Counted from the first letter of the stretch, positions 37,644 to 51,269 are shown. The stretch is DNA of 64,000 bases from Clarkia xantiana subsp. parviflora (GCA_036873135.1 JAPTYO010000007.1:21000763-21064762); one strand, 5' to 3'. A program made the numbers and translations. The notes: a model not told the origin generated them from the letters alone.

Positions 37644-38512
37644 ATCACTGCTTCATGGCCGAGCTGATTGCATTTGTTGCACTTGGCTTCAGGTCTTCTC
37701 CAACACTTGAAAGGTGGGTGGCCTTTCTTTCCACAGTGCTTGCAATGTGGGAAAGACTTCTTAGGACTCTTTCCTTTGCTGCTTTGATGGCTCCCAGACT
37801 CTGAATGATTCTGGGAGGTCTTCTTATCATTGGTCTTCTTCTTAAACTTAAGACCAGCAGCAAGTGCATCTTCAATTGACGTCTCTGTCGTCCTCATGCT
37901 TCTCCTTTGTTCTTGTGCCTGAAGAGAGTTTAACAACTCAGCCAGCTTCAAGGTGGTAAGATCCTTCGTGTTCTCAAGAGAAGCAATTGTTGCCTCAAAG
38001 CGTTCAGGTAGAGAAACAAGGATTTTTTGCACTAGTCTACTATCTGGAAGATCAGTACCTAGCATCCTTGCCTTGTTTGCAATCCCAACAAGCCTATCAG
38101 AGTAATCCTTGATGGTCTCTGATTCTTTCATCTGCTGCCTCTCAAACTCTCTAATGAGGTTCAAGGCTTTCATGCCTCTAATCCTTTCATCTCCCTTGTA
38201 TTCAGCTTCAAGAAAATCCCACATCTCCTTGGCTGATTTGAGAGTCATAATTCGATTGAATATGGGAGGAGTGACAGCAGAGAATAAACACGACTTGGCC
38301 TTAGCTTTCCTGGTCTTCTTTTCCTTCTGCACCTTCATCTGAGCCAATGTTGGATTGTTTGGAAGAGCTGGAATTTCATAGTCTTCCTCCACTGCTTCCC
38401 ACAGATCATTGCCTTCAAGATAAGCTTCCATCTTCACTGCCCAGCTTTGATAATCTTCACCGTCAAATAGAGGTGGAGACATGGTAGAGTAGGAATTTGA
38501 TCCTTCCTCCAT
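37610..38512 (-). CDS. Copia gag (UBN2 / retrotran_gag type), intact
   Basis: An open frame of 300 residues beginning MEEGSNSYSTMSPPLFDGEDY. It has the DUF4219-like start (LFDGEDYQSWAVKMEAYL), a UBN2 gag core (about 60-190; LFSAVTPPIFNRIMTLKSA) and two zinc knuckles at the C-terminus, CKHCGKKGHPPFKC and CNKCNQLGHEAVIC, both C-X2-C-X4-H-X4-C. The frame stops shortly after the second knuckle, where relatives continue into protease, so gag and pol are separated by a one-base frame change near 37615-37640. As a recently inserted intact gag with its own LTR promoter it could be expressed. Confidence 0.92.
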   Translation of the reverse strand: MEEGSNSYSTMSPPLFDGEDYQSWAVKMEAYLEGNDLWEAVEEDYEIPALPNNPTLAQMKVQKEKKTRKAKAKSCLFSAVTPPIFNRIMTLKSAKEMWDFLEAEYKGDERIRGMKALNLIREFERQQMKESETIKDYSDRLVGIANKARMLGTDLPDSRLVQKILVSLPERFEATIASLENTKDLTTLKLAELLNSLQAQEQRRSMRTTETSIEDALAAGLKFKKKTNDKKTSQNHSESGSHQSSKGKSPKKSFPHCKHCGKKGHPPFKCWRRPEAKCNKCNQLGHEAVICKSFNQQEVK

Positions 38513-38605
38513 CGATTTGTAACTGGTTGGTTAATGTTTTGGATTCGCAGAAGTTTGGTTCACTCTCACTCACAGGTCCCTCAAGAATAAGGCTCTGATA
38601 CCAAT

Positions 38606-38915
38606 TGTAGTAAACGTAATATTGAAGAGATATTGAACTGAAAACTTGATTTATTAATGAAAGGAGGATCAGCTTTTATAGCTGTTACAAGATCAAACTA
38701 ACCACTAACAAATATCCCTACAAAGCAGCAACTAACAGAGATAGAATTCTAAAAATAGCAAAAGCACTAACTAAATAGCAGAAAACGTGACCAAATTGTG
38801 CTGAGCATGTGTTAACATGATGTTTGAGTGTGTTGACATGTGCTTGAGTGTGTTGACATATGCTTAAGTGTGCTCACATACGCTTGAACTATGAATTGAG
38901 CAGCAAGTCTCAACA
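38606..38915 (-). repeat. 5' LTR of the copia element
   Basis: 310 bp, collinear with the other LTR with about six substitutions and no indel. The primer-binding site adjoins its inner edge at 38605. Confidence 0.95.
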
Positions 38916-39490
38916 GATACTCCTAAATTTTTTTGAACCAGATAGGAATAATCACTCACTCTAAAATCTAAACCACTGCTTGTCCTTAGTTTGCCTTTCT
39001 CTATTTGAATTTTGAAATGGTGATTCCAAATTGGCAAACCAGAAGAGAATACCTCCATTATTACACCGCCACCCCCACCACCTTCTTTGTCGTTTCCTCT
39101 TGGTGTTCTGTTTGGAAGTCCCTAGTTATTCAAAACCTAAACTCTCGATTTCACACTTCCAAATTCAACAGTTGAAAGACAGGACACGGTTTCAATTCTA
39201 AATACAAATGTTGTAAGACAAGGGACGGTTTGAGAACATTTAGATTTAATAATAATAATATTATACATATACATTCTGTCTTGTCTTATTTTCTACAAAG
39301 AAAACTTATCCTTTCCTCTTTATACACCACTAGCTATACTCCAAAACCATTCCCAAATTCCTATATATCACATTCATTGGACTTTCTTACAAGTACAATG
39401 GTTAGGAGAGGAAAGACATAAAATTATACAAACTTGGTACCCAAGAAACCACCTCCTTAGTTCCTTGCTTGTGCCTGAATCCATTGTCAC
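38916..39490. other. Spacer between copia element and formin gene 3' end
   Basis: Holds the probable 3'-UTR of the formin gene (minus strand) and AT-rich sequence. No further feature seen. Confidence 0.4.
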
Positions 39491-42400
39491 CTACGGAGAC
39501 GAGCTCTCATCATCAGATGAACCATACCTTTTCGTGCCATTGAATGAGGGAAGCACTTGTGGGAGCATTGGGTTGACAGGAACCGGAAGCAGCGGGTTCA
39601 CCTGAATCGGAAATCTATTGGCCGAGCCAATTACGGTTCGTTCATTCACTGAACCGACTTCCTTGCAGACTCGATCAAGAACCGTAAGGAAATCCCTGAC
39701 TATCAAGAACATTCTGAGTGGGTGAGCTTCTTCCTTAGCAGAATCTCCATGGAAGTACTCTGTGATCTCCTTCACTAGAAACATTGCAACCTTTTCTTGG
39801 GCTTGAATCCTTATTATCTCATCTTCCGCCATTTTAATGAACCCGTTCATCGAGTCTGAAAACTTCGAGCTGAAATCATCGCATCTTGATGATTCGATCA
39901 ATCTCATGGTTTCCTCGATGGTCTTGATACCTTGAGAGAGCTTGCTGACGTCGTTGCTTAGCACTTCGGAATCCATTGCAGCAGCTTTCTTCACATTGGT
40001 GAGGTCTGAAGTGAGGCCTGAGACGACTTGAAGTCCAAGCTTTCTGCACTTGGCATCTTCGCTCGGATCAGGGTTTGTTCCCGAGAGTCGGGCACCTTCT
40101 GATTTTATCATTTCTTGTACAACAAAGTGTAGTAGAGTTGTCCTTCCATCAGCACCCTTGACATCGATAAGTTTGAGTAGGGTTTCGAGCTTGAAAGCAA
40201 GAGCATCGCCCCGATTGGTTCCAACATTCATTCGGTTCCCGGTCTTGAGAACAGCTTCTAGAAGCTTCATGAACATTCTGCTATTTCTGAGCTCTTCACA
40301 AGCAGCCTATAACATATATATAAGATTGTAAGTAAAAAAAAAAAAACAGATATTCAGTCATTGGAGGCTATTAAATGCTAAAAACTGGTTAGGCTAAGAG
40401 AGGATTGAGCAATTTTACCTCTAGGGTTTCAAAGGATTTCTTCAGGTAATCAACTTCTGAGTCAAAATTTGCTATGTAGAGCATGGCTTCTATTCTTTTG
40501 AATGCGCATGGCACATCAAGCATGGCTTTCAAGAATTTCTCACCAGGGCCGAGCTTGATTGGTGAATCGTCTCTATAGTCCTTAAGCTTTCGCTCTTCTT
40601 CTTTGGTCGGAGCCATCTTCAAGAGACTCTCCAGGAGTTCTGGTCCAAGTGTATCTGCATTACCTGCAATTTGCAGAAGAAAACATAAAAATGATAACTA
40701 TGTGCTCAATTAAAGACAAGACAACATTTTCAGCAGATTATGACAAAAAAAAAATTCACTTGATCCATGATAATGTAGTGACAAGAATCAATCATGAAGA
40801 GGTGATAGTGACATGAGGAAGTAGAATGCAACTCATAAATCTATTATTGTTGCAACTGGCATGAACTTCAATTTCAAGATACTATTTTCAAGATTACAAT
40901 AAAATATTTTCGCAAAATTTACGAAATTAGGCTGCTTGAAGTAGATACAAACTCAAAACAAGCAAAATTATGTTTACTAGCACGTATGATATTACCTTCT
41001 AGAAGGGCTTCACAAACTTCCTCAATGGTGACATTCAAAGCCCTCAACAGAATAGCAATGTTCTGGGACTTTTTAGGATCAAGAACTCTGTTTTCTTGAT
41101 TCGGGTACGAAAGCACCGATCTTGGCGTCGTGTCCTTTGTTCGTGAACTCGGTGCAACAAACAATGTCTCAATCATTTCCTCATTCAACCTGCGCAAAAC
41201 CCTAATTTTTCAGGTTCTACAATACCAACAGTAGTCAACACTCAGTATAATGAAGAAAGGTTCTTACTTGAAGGAGCTTGATCTCAACTGATCCCACACC
41301 ATCTCTCTATCCGAGGTTGCCCTGACCTTGTCCCAATGTAAAGGTTTCAACTTTGGCTTCGGCATTGAATCTTCGAGTTTTTCGTTCAATTCAGAGCTTG
41401 TAGGAGGCAATTCTGATTCAACTGGAGGAATTTTCTGTGGGTTCTGGAGCATAAAAGGCCGAGATGGTGGAATGAGAGATGGAGGTTTAGAAATCGGCGC
41501 GGGAGGTGTCGGACTCTGCTGAAGCCTCTGTGAGAACAGAGGTGGTGGCGGCGGCGGAGGTGGAGGAGGCGGTGCAGTTGATTCAGACTCGGAGACTTTC
41601 AGAGGAGAACCTGAAGGAAGAGAGAACTGGTCGCTTTGGCCGTCCTCTTCAACCTCGACCGCTCTCTCCAGCGACCGACCAAGAGCCGACAACAGTATAG
41701 ACTCCTTGATTCTGTTCGAAGAGTTGGATCTTCTTCCCGGTGATGGCGAAGAAATGAGAGATGACGACAGAGACGGACGGTTCGAATCCGGAATGTTCCA
41801 GAGCCTTAGCGATACGTCTGGGTTCCTCTCTAGAGCTCTGCCCGGCGACCAAGAAAGCGGTGAAAGGGACGGAGAGTGAGGATTCCGGCCGTACACAGCG
41901 CTGAAAGATCTCGGCAAGTTCGAGTCTCTGTCTGGTGACGTTAACTGAGATGACAGAAGTGGAGTCTTGCTCTCGTCAACGCTGATAGTGTAGTGAGGTT
42001 CGGACTCCGCCGTGTCGGAAAGACGTCCCGGAGATTTGGAGTGAGATCTCCGGGGGCTGAGGCTTACAGCCGGCGAGAGGCTAATGGACTGAGACCGAGA
42101 CGGGGAGCCCGACGAAGAAGAAGATGAACCCGTCGAGCTCGAATGGCTTCTTCTCCGACCAGAATCTTCGAGATTCGCGCCAAAGCAAGCGAACGCTCGC
42201 CTGGAGCCGGATTCGGCCCTCGGGGAGTAGAACTCCTCCTCCGTCTCCTCGGCGGCGGAGGAAGGCGGCTCGTGATTCTGGAAGCGGCTCTGTCGAGCCA
42301 GCGGCGGCAGCGGCTGGAGATCCGGCGAGTCCAGCTTCCTGGGATCTATCCCGTCGCCGGAGCGGTCGCGGTCGTCGATTCCTCGCGAGTTCACGATGGT

Positions 42401-42982
42401 ACCCAGGTAGAGAAACTCGGAGCTGGTCGAAGAGGCAGCTGGTCTCTGCTTAACGCTGACACTGTTAGTTTCTGCAGTAGGAGGTCCGCCATTGTTGGTA
42501 GAGGAAAAGATCTTGGTTTCCGCCTCCTCTGAGATGCCATGGCTCCGTCTGCGGCGGCGGACGAGGAGGATCAAGGCCAACGCTGATATGAAAACTGACG
42601 CAACAATGGCGGCAATGGCGAGCGGGAAATATTTCTTCCGGGAGGAGGTGGAGGACGGGGACTTAGGAAGAATGATGGAGGAGATGTTGGCCGGGAAGGA
42701 GGCATAGTCAGCCGGAGACGGCGGCGGAGGAGGAGAAGGGTAAGTGGGAAAGAAAACCGGAGAGTCGGTCGGAGTAGAAGAGGAAAAAGGTAAGTTCGGG
42801 GAAGGCGGAGATGGAGGAGAAAGCGAAGGTTGCTGAGACGGAGGGAGGGAGTCCTGAGGGAAGAAGGGTTGGTGGAGGGATCGGCGGTTGGTGACGGTGG
42901 AGGCGCAGGATATGGGGCGGAAGGCGCAGGTTAAGCTTAGGAGGAGGAAGAAGTGGAGAGCTAAGGCGGAGGAGGTGGGCAT
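39491..42982 (-). CDS. Formin-like protein, group I (FH1-FH2, membrane-anchored)
   Basis: Model on the minus strand: exons 42982-41268, 41189-40996, 40663-40419 and 40306-39491, GT-AG throughout, 989 residues. It nucleates and caps actin filaments and ties the cytoskeleton to the plasma membrane and wall. A signal peptide (1-26) is followed by a Ser/Pro-rich extracellular region with SPPPPP-type stretches (35-95), a transmembrane helix (about 119-141) followed by RRRRR, and a long Ser-rich linker. FH1 has a run of eleven prolines (about 460-520). FH2 begins at [11 protein letters not shown] and includes [32 protein letters not shown] and the family signature [19 protein letters not shown]. 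All FH2 exons are in frame. The domain order is that of AtFH1-like group I formins; the exact orthologue is not claimed. Confidence 0.93.
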
Positions 42983-44549
42983 TGTGGGGATTTGGAGTTC
43001 AGGTGCTGCTCAACCTAAGCTCAATGTAGGAGTGAGCTAGCTAGAGACTCCAGTAATGGCGCCCGCCTGTGATATGTGGAGAGAGAAAGATGGAGGGAAG
43101 AAGAAGAAGATGAATGGTGAATCCAGCTAAGATTCGATTTCTGACTGTTTATTTATTTCCTCCGATTCTTTCTCTTTAGATTTTACGGTGGTCTTTTTCA
43201 GAAGTGCATTAAAAGTTAAAACGGTTTCTTTGTCTAACAATATTAACCCTAATCTAATCCAATCCATGTAATACGGTGTTGCTATTCAACATTTCATTCA
43301 ATATATATTCAGATATCATAGTGAAAATATATTACGATGCCTAACATCTTATTCCTTGCAAATTGATATCGGTGAAAATAGAAATTAATTTAGATATGGA
43401 TCAACTTCTAATAGGAATTCACCTAATATTATCCGTATTAAAATAAATAAATAATAACTTTAATCTTTTTAATCTTACTATGTATAAAATAAAATATAAA
43501 AACTAATCTAGTTTTGTTATTATTACGAAAAATAATATGTATTAATTAACTCCAAGCATCTAAAACTGTTTCAGTAGTTCAGAGATTGGGGTAGTTTAAA
43601 AAGTGTGATGAATAATTCTTTATAGTCGGCATTTTACATCTTATAAGAAGTGCTCCGATATGAGCTTAAATAATTTAAACGTAAAACAAGCATACTATGA
43701 AGACTAATCATTCTGATATGGGCTCCTAAGAATTAACCCTTAAAAGAAAAAAAAATCGGACAACGAGCATTGAATTTATAATTTATGTTGATCACAATTC
43801 ATATTATCAATTGGTTGAATCAATATTATATTAACCAATTAGTATATTCCGTTAGGACATTCCATATAATAATTTATAAAAAAAATTAATCAGTGTCATT
43901 ACACTTAAGTAAAACTCAGTATCATTATTTTATTTTATTTATTATCGTGCAAATTTTACATAGTACAATAGGAAAGGTAGAATAGGAAAGGCTGAGAAGT
44001 TGGCCGAAAATTTTCATTCTTAATGGTAAAGTTTGTTAGGGTTTTATAAGGAGATATTAGTGGCGGAAATCATTATTGTCAATCATCGTCGTATCATGTT
44101 TCAACTTTCAAGTAGCTAGGTTAAATTTGAATTATTATTACCAACAATGTTATTTAATTATGTTAGGGCTTTAAAAAGTGATGCCTAAATTGACGAGGCC
44201 CACATATATATTGGTGAAAAAAACTGAGCCCACATCCCTAGAAAGATGTATTTTTTATTGTATAAATAATAATCATAAGAACATCGTAAATATACTCTTT
44301 TTTGGGTGTAACATAAAATACATATATACAGACACATAATTATTGATATCACCAATATAATTGAATAGAACTATTTGTAAATAAAATCAAGTTATTATTC
44401 GAATTCAACTCGTTAAATTTTTAATTGAGGTAGGATTGAGTCAAGTTTTTTACGATATTAAGTCGAGTATGATACTCGACTCGAGACGTTCATTATTTTA
44501 TTCAATCTTTTTTATTAAAATTATGTTCGAATTAAGTTCGAGTTTTATA

Positions 44550-44555
<6 letters not shown>

Positions 44556-44599
<44 letters not shown>
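44556..44599. repeat. (AT)n microsatellite, about 44 bp
   Basis: Uninterrupted AT dinucleotide run. Confidence 0.95.
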
Positions 44600-44605
<6 letters not shown>

Positions 44606-45154
44606 AAAATTTACACACTAACTACGAGCTCGAGTTAAGATACACAATTTATGATTTAAGTTAACAATTTTAACTTTAGCGAGTCTAGTCATGTTCGAAC
44701 ACATTGAGCATAACACCTAACATAATTTTTCCAAGCTCAACCTGTGTCATGCTTTGAGGTGTGTTTTTAGCAATTTTAAAAGTATATTTTCCTTCAAATG
44801 TTAACATATATATATATATATAGAAATAACTTTTTTTTTGTTGCATAATAATGTAACAAAGTTCAGCTAAAATTTGCTATAAGAAAAGGTTTTCTGGTTA
44901 ATGAATTAGACAATGTGAATGTGAAAATGAAGTTGATCCGACATCAGTACCCCATATTCCCGATAGTCAACAAAATCGGTCCCTCATCGACTACTCATGA
45001 TTTCAGCTCTTTTACAAGAGTAATAATAATTGAACAATACTACTACAATAGTGGTTCTTTTACTCTTGGTAAATAAATCAGTATTGGTTAAAACTGTGCA
45101 ACATTTCTATGCGTATGATGAAATTTCCGGGTCTGACATTATACGTAAGATTTA

Positions 45155-46187
45155 GAGCACTTCCAATGGCAAAAGACATTTTGAATGACATTTACCGCCA
45201 CGTCATCGTCATGTCATTGAAGAAAGAGAATAATGGAATTTGGCCAAAGTATTCACAATGGGCAAAAGTCATTTTGGACACATTAGATAAGCCATTTTGG
45301 ATTTATATTATTTTTATATGATATAAATAAATAAAATATATTTACTTATAATTTTTTTAATTAACTAATTATACTATCATACATACAAATCAGTGTTTTA
45401 TTCAAGTAATTATCTATGAAATATTAAAAAAAAAATACATGATTTAAATCATTAATAATTTTATAAAATAGAAAATTTTATTGCATTAAATTTTATACTA
45501 AATAATAAAGTTACATAATTAATTACTCAAAGTAAACTTCAACGTAAAGAGGCCACTAGGTCAATGTTATCAGAACCGGACCGGACCGGACCGGCGGTCT
45601 AACCGGGTTCGGACCGGAACCGGAGGTCCTCCCGGTCCGGTTCAGTCATTTCCGGACAATGTTACTGAACTCGGTTCGATAGCGGTTTTATATCGATCCT
45701 GCCGGTTTTTTAAGAGAATCGGCAGGTTTTTTACCGAGTTAGTAATTTATATTAGTGAACCGGTCTATTTTTAAAGAGAACCGGCCGATTTAAGAGCGAA
45801 CCGGCCGGTTTTAGTGAAGAACCACTATGTAACTGAACCGGGCTCGGACCGGGTTCGGACCGGCGAACGCGAACCGGGAACCGGTGGCCTTGCCGGTCCG
45901 ATGGCCGGTCCAGTCCTGATAACACTGCACTAGGTATATAATATATAACAATTTAATATTACAAATGTTACCATCATTTTTATTATTAAATTTGTAAGTT
46001 ATTTTTTATTGTTATTAAAAATAAATAAATAAATTATTTATTTTGGAAACACAAATGTCCTTAGGACAACTTAGAGAAAAGAGAAAATGTTTATATTAGG
46101 ACAATTAGTGGTAAGATATAAAATGTCCTTCACTCTCTCTTTCATATAGGCAAAATGTCCTAACATATTTGCCAATTGAAAGTGCTC
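45155..46187. mobile_element. PIF/Harbinger-like element with nested hAT MITE
   Basis: Ends GAGCACTTCCAATGGCAAAA and (complemented) GAGCACTTTCAATTGGCAAA, each bordered by TTA (45152-45154, 46188-46190). The terminal motif and TTA duplication are those of PIF/Harbinger. A 366-bp hAT-like element with its 8-bp duplication is inserted at 45562-45927. The remaining 660 bases are AT-rich and non-coding. Confidence 0.75.
45562..45927. mobile_element. GC-rich hAT-like MITE, 366 bp
   Basis: CAATGTTATCAGAACCGGA at the left and CAGTCCTGATAACACTG at the right form imperfect terminal repeats, flanked by CACTAGGT on both sides (45554-45561, 45928-45935). The interior is made of ACCGG/CCGGTT words like 17082-17385. 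No coding. Confidence 0.85.
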
Positions 46188-47185
46188 TTATATCATACAT
46201 TTGCTGTCTGAATGAATAAAACAAAAACTCAAATAAATCACCGAATGATGATGGTTTTGTTATATATATTACTAATTAATTAATAATATAAATATATGAC
46301 ATGTAAAATACTATACAATATGTAATGTAATCAATAAAAAGTACGTACGTCTATGGCATATGGTTGTTGGACTTTGGAAGGCGTTAAGTGGCGAACCGAC
46401 AACTTTATGGTATTATTATTATTTAATTTAATTAATAAGACCACATAATGATGTTATATACATGCTCCTATTATTTAGATAGTGGCAAGGGTCAAATTTA
46501 ACGTTGACTAGTAACAAGACAACACCGGTTCCTTGTTCTTCAATAATTTAATGTCCGAAATGTCGTGCACTCTGCCTGCCTGCCGTGTTTTATTATTTAT
46601 TATTATTATTATGAGAGGGAGAAAGATGGTGAGCAGCAGTATCGATACGTTGTCTGTTCCACATTACGTTCAGACATTACTAGATAGGTGCATTTAATTC
46701 ATAAGATAGGGTTAAACAAGTACTACTACTCAACTACTGAGTACTGACCAATGGTACACAGTGCGTGTTATTTAAATTGTATATATACAGAGTTGGGGTA
46801 ATGTGCTGATTATACTTTTTTAATAAATTTTTTAGTGATTTTATACAAACTTGTTATTTATACGTTGTAGTTCTGTTTAATTTACTATTAATTAGTAATG
46901 GTAATTTGCATTTTGTGTATTCAATTTCTCTTGTTCTTTTTTCATGCATACAAATATTGGTAAATTGTGGTTGAGTGTTGGATATATTTGTAATTTGCTA
47001 GCGAAAAAAACAAGCTAAACTTTATGAAAATATATATAAATATGCACTTATTACATAATGCGTTCACTCTTATCTATGTTAATATTCAATAGTAAATTAA
47101 ACGTAGCTAGTAAATTATAAATTTAGTTCAGTTAGCAATTTATTCAACAATAAAAGTCGGCTACCAATTATCCATATTCGTAAGG

Positions 47186-47640
47186 GGTTAGTAACCAAAT
47201 TGCTGCCTGGATTTTGAATGAATTATAAATTACTTCTAGAACTTTAATTTTTTTAAATTGGTTACTCAAACTTTCAATTTACAAGAAAGTTGCTACATAT
47301 GTTACTATGATCCTCAAATTGGATATGAAATGAACATTGTCTTACCACGTGGAGTCTTTTCATATATACCAAAAATGAATTCAAACTTAAATTGAAAAAT
47401 CGCAGGGAAATGTCTTAAATTGTAGGACCCCGCAGTGGTGCCATTCAACTGTACATCAAATTAAAGATAATACATCACGTATCCAGAACATGTTCACTTT
47501 TTGTCCAATTTGATGAAAATTTTAATATAGGTAACAATTTGCTTATAAATTGAAAATTTAGATAACTAATTTAGAAAATTAAAGTTGAAGTGTAATCAGA
47601 TCAAAGTTCATGTAGCAATTAAATTAGCTATTAACTCTAT
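47186..47640. repeat. Second copy of the 25369-26095 repeat
   Basis: Starts TTAGTAACCAAATTGCTGCC and ends with complementary text near TGTAGCAATTAAATTAGCTATTAA. Internal phrases about ATGAATTCAA and GTCCAATTTGATGAAAATT also match, in divergent form. Confidence 0.5.
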
Positions 47641-50600
47641 TAGTAAGTTTAGCTAGCAATTAATTATCAACCCAAAAGTATAAACTATGCTACATCTACA
47701 TTAGTTATATGGTTTGGTTAGTCAAATAATATAACCTTAAATTCACGTATTATTTCTATGTTGAATTCTCAAGTCGCTACTTGTACTACAACATGTAATT
47801 TAAACAAAGATTTCTATCGAGGACAATTTATAATTAGATTATAGCTACAGATAAGTATATCTCTGAAACCTTCTAGCTATAGTATTGCACGTATCAAATA
47901 ATATATATTACATATTACTATATATATATATATACAAAATGCTTTACCTTAGTAACAATACCTTACAATTTATGCTGAAAATTACCAATAATCGGAATGA
48001 ACCACAATATTATTCAATAATCTTGTCGTGTGTTACGTTATATCAATATCACACTCCTCAGAGGACGTCGAAAGATCCCTGGAAACCTTTTGCTAGCTCT
48101 AGTCTTCTTCTATATTGGTAAGAAAGAGCCAGAAGAGACATTCGGTTAGATGTGACATTATTATGTGCATGGCAAAAAAAAAAATATTATTATTATGTGA
48201 CTTTTTTTTTAACAATATTACATTTGATCTATCCGCAAAATAATTGAATCGAACAATAAAGCTTAAATATATTCATTTTGATTTTTATATATATAAAAAA
48301 ACATTACACGCTCCACTAATTTGATTTAACTTTTTTGCCATAAGCTGATCCACTAATTAAAGTTTCCATTAAAGCACAAGAATAGATCTCTAGATTCATT
48401 ATAATTAATTCGGTTTTGCTTTTGGAATAAAAAGAGAGATTTGTGGTTGCTTTCTTATTGACATCCTACTATCATAGAGTAGAAGAAGACTTTGGGAGTC
48501 AGAAGAGAACAAAAACTTTTTTTTTTTCGCGTAGTTATTTTCGTACATCAATTGGAAAAGTGATACTTTAGTATGTTTATTTCATAGTTCATTCATATAT
48601 TAATTTTTACTTGTTTGGGCTTAATTTGTAAAAAGTAAAATGATAACCATAAGATAAAGTGTTAATAATTCCTATGTTGATCGTGATAATAAATAAATCA
48701 TTTAAACAAAACCAAAGATAGAATGGTAAAGACATTCCATAATATATCTGCATGGAAAAGAAAAAGATATAGAAAAATATCAATTAATTTAATTATTATT
48801 AGAGACAAAGAAGAGGTTGCCCACTTTGCTTTTTAGGCCAAGGAAAGAATGCTTTTGCATAGAATATTGTAAGGCAACATTAATATATGCTTCCTTATAC
48901 CTAGTTTGTGTTTCATGACACAAATCAATCAATGATCCTCCTAAATCATATAATAAGATATAGGTTATAAAATTGGGACATCGTGGATATATATATGAAT
49001 AAAGTTGTATTATATTACATTATTCATTATATATATAAACCTACTTATTCTTCACAGATTTTAATACTTATTAGTGTTAGACCAAGATTCCACCATGAAC
49101 CATAATTGCTTTTTCACTTTGGCGATGATAGAGAGATGATAAAAAAAAAAAATTTGAATTAAGGTTATTGCAACAAGAACATAAAATTATATAAATTTAC
49201 TCGAAATTTTATAAAGTTAACAATAATATCAAATTATAGGATTGTACACTTTAGAATAATAATAAGTATAATTGTGATATACTTCTAGGATACTTATATT
49301 TCTTTTCCTTTTTTATTTGTCCCTTATACTTTTCCTTTTTACCATCCCTTTTAATTTATAGGAAAAAACCAATGGACGAAAGTTTGCATGAAAATTAAGA
49401 TAATATCACCGTTTGTATATGATTCGGATACCTATAAAGTGGAGCGGTAAAATGAAAAAGTCATACCGCTCCAATAACCAGTTCATTTCCTTTATGCAAA
49501 TCCTCTTTTAAGTGTCAAAGGTGCATGCATGCAAGAAAAATTCAGAAACTAAAGAAAACAAATGGTAATTATTATACTTGGCAGAAAATAATTACTCAAT
49601 AACATATATATAGTACTACTACTAATTAGTAGGGTCATGGAAAAAAATACTAACTAGGGGCCTTATGACAATAAGTCCCAACATATAGTACCACAACGAA
49701 TATATAGTATACACATGATAGTGTAGGTGGGAAGTTTGAGCATCACATCATAGGAAAATATATATTCATTATTCACCGATAATTAATTGACGGTTGTTAA
49801 ATTGGTACATTATGTATTAATAATTAACAAAAGAAAAGTACGGCACTAATATGTATTTTTTTTTCTAAGGCACTAATATGTAATAAGTAATATTTATAAT
49901 AATAATTTAGAAATCAAAGCAAACAACACATGTAATCAACCATATAACAATGATGTGGTTATTAAGCGTCTCATCTTTGCGTTCGGTTCAATCCCTACTA
50001 TTCATAGGGATGGAAAATTTTTACGGCCACGAAAAAAAACACGCATGTTATCTTTACAGTTCTGTTTTAGGTTTGTTGAATATAATATATATTCTACTTG
50101 GCCCAAACACTCATCACTGCTCACATTTTTTGTTTTTTAGAAGGAATGAATTAAAGTGCAATATATGTTGGTCCCGCTATAATGTTGAGACTTTTTATTC
50201 ATTTGCGCATGTATCATCATTTGAATAGTTCTAACTTTAAGCTCTTATTTTACTACGCAGTGTTAAAACTCTCGTATTTATTTACGAGCGTACCATAATT
50301 TGAACAATATAATATAGTCAAGAGGTCGGTTTGTTGAAAAAATAATTTTAATTAAGAGAACACAAAATAATAACACAAGAGTCGAACCGCATAAAAGTGA
50401 ACACTCACAAACATTAGACCACACCAGAGCAACTGTTCACAACTTCGCATAAACACATACTGCATACTGGAACAACTGACTGATTAATATATATTACTGT
50501 AATCAAGTAGTTATTTAAATATATGCAAGTCTTTGGAAAAACAAAAACTAATATACAAAATCAATATGAAATGATTGCAAATGCAATCCAGCTAGGTTTC

Positions 50601-51269
50601 TACTGGGGATATATAATAATTGCTAAATAATACATTTATGCTTTTTCACTGCACAAATCATTTCTTTTGATTTGGTGAATACAATATGGTCATAATTTAC
50701 ACACTAAACGTGCTTCTGGTAGCGCACACACACACATATATATATATATATATTATATATCAATGAACTTATACTTGACATGCCACATGCACGTAGAACG
50801 TGCATGAAAGTCGAACATGGTTTGGTTGCTCTGATTAATTAATTAATAAAAAAAAAAAAGGACAGCACCCACTTGTGATCTTTCCCCATTATTGCATTAA
50901 CGTGCTGATCAAGTCTCCAATATAAAAAAGAAGAATACCCAAATGAGGAAAATTCGGCTAGTTCTAGTTAATTGGTCCATGTCTTGTTCCCTAAGCTACC
51001 TTGTGCATAGCATCGCTATAAACTGCAAAAATACACATTCAATTCGTACCTGCATTGCCATTTCCGTTGCCCTAATCACATGCAAGTCCAACCAAATGAA
51101 TGAAATACATCGCCAAAGTAACAAAAATCTAAACTCATAGCAGACGATATATTTTCTGCAGCTATTCACAGACTAATCTCCCTTCAGCCACTTTACTTAG
51201 GGAAAAAGTCACCCACCCGCTAAACAACTACTTTTGCATATCATATATTCCTTGTGCTACAAGCCACTG

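Larger units (their letters stand above)
35602..38915 (-). mobile_element. Ty1/copia LTR retrotransposon with RT deleted
   Basis: The element has two 310-bp LTRs beginning TG and ending CA, and a perfect 5-bp target duplication GATAC (35597-35601, 38916-38920). It reads on the minus strand. A primer-binding site TGGTATCAGAGCC (complement of about 38591-38603) lies just inside the 5' LTR, and a purine tract (AGAGGAGGAG, complement of about 35912-35921) just before the 3' LTR. Gag, protease and integrase are present. Reverse transcriptase and most of RNase H are missing, so the 3.3-kb element is short for a copia. The LTRs differ at about six positions, indicating recent insertion. Confidence 0.96.
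42983..51269. other. 8-kb AT-rich intergenic region with scattered transposons
   Basis: Begins with the GA-rich formin leader and promoter (to about 43,150). Further on are an (AT)n microsatellite (44556-44599), a Harbinger-like element with a nested hAT element (45155-46187), and a copy of the 25369-type repeat (47186-47640). A mixed (CA)n(TA)n tract lies near 50727-50758. Open frames of 60-90 codons occur but have random composition and no family resemblance. No gene seen. Confidence 0.5.

Noticed and set aside
41506..42707. Several plus-strand frames opposite the formin gene
   Set aside because: Antisense shadows of the low-complexity Ser/Pro-rich formin exon.
49950..50228. 92-codon frame on the plus strand
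   Set aside because: AT-rich random composition, no splice or homology support, two overlapping frames equally open.
50943..51140. 65-codon frame downstream of PEX13
   Set aside because: Short, not recognisable, no leader or codon signal.
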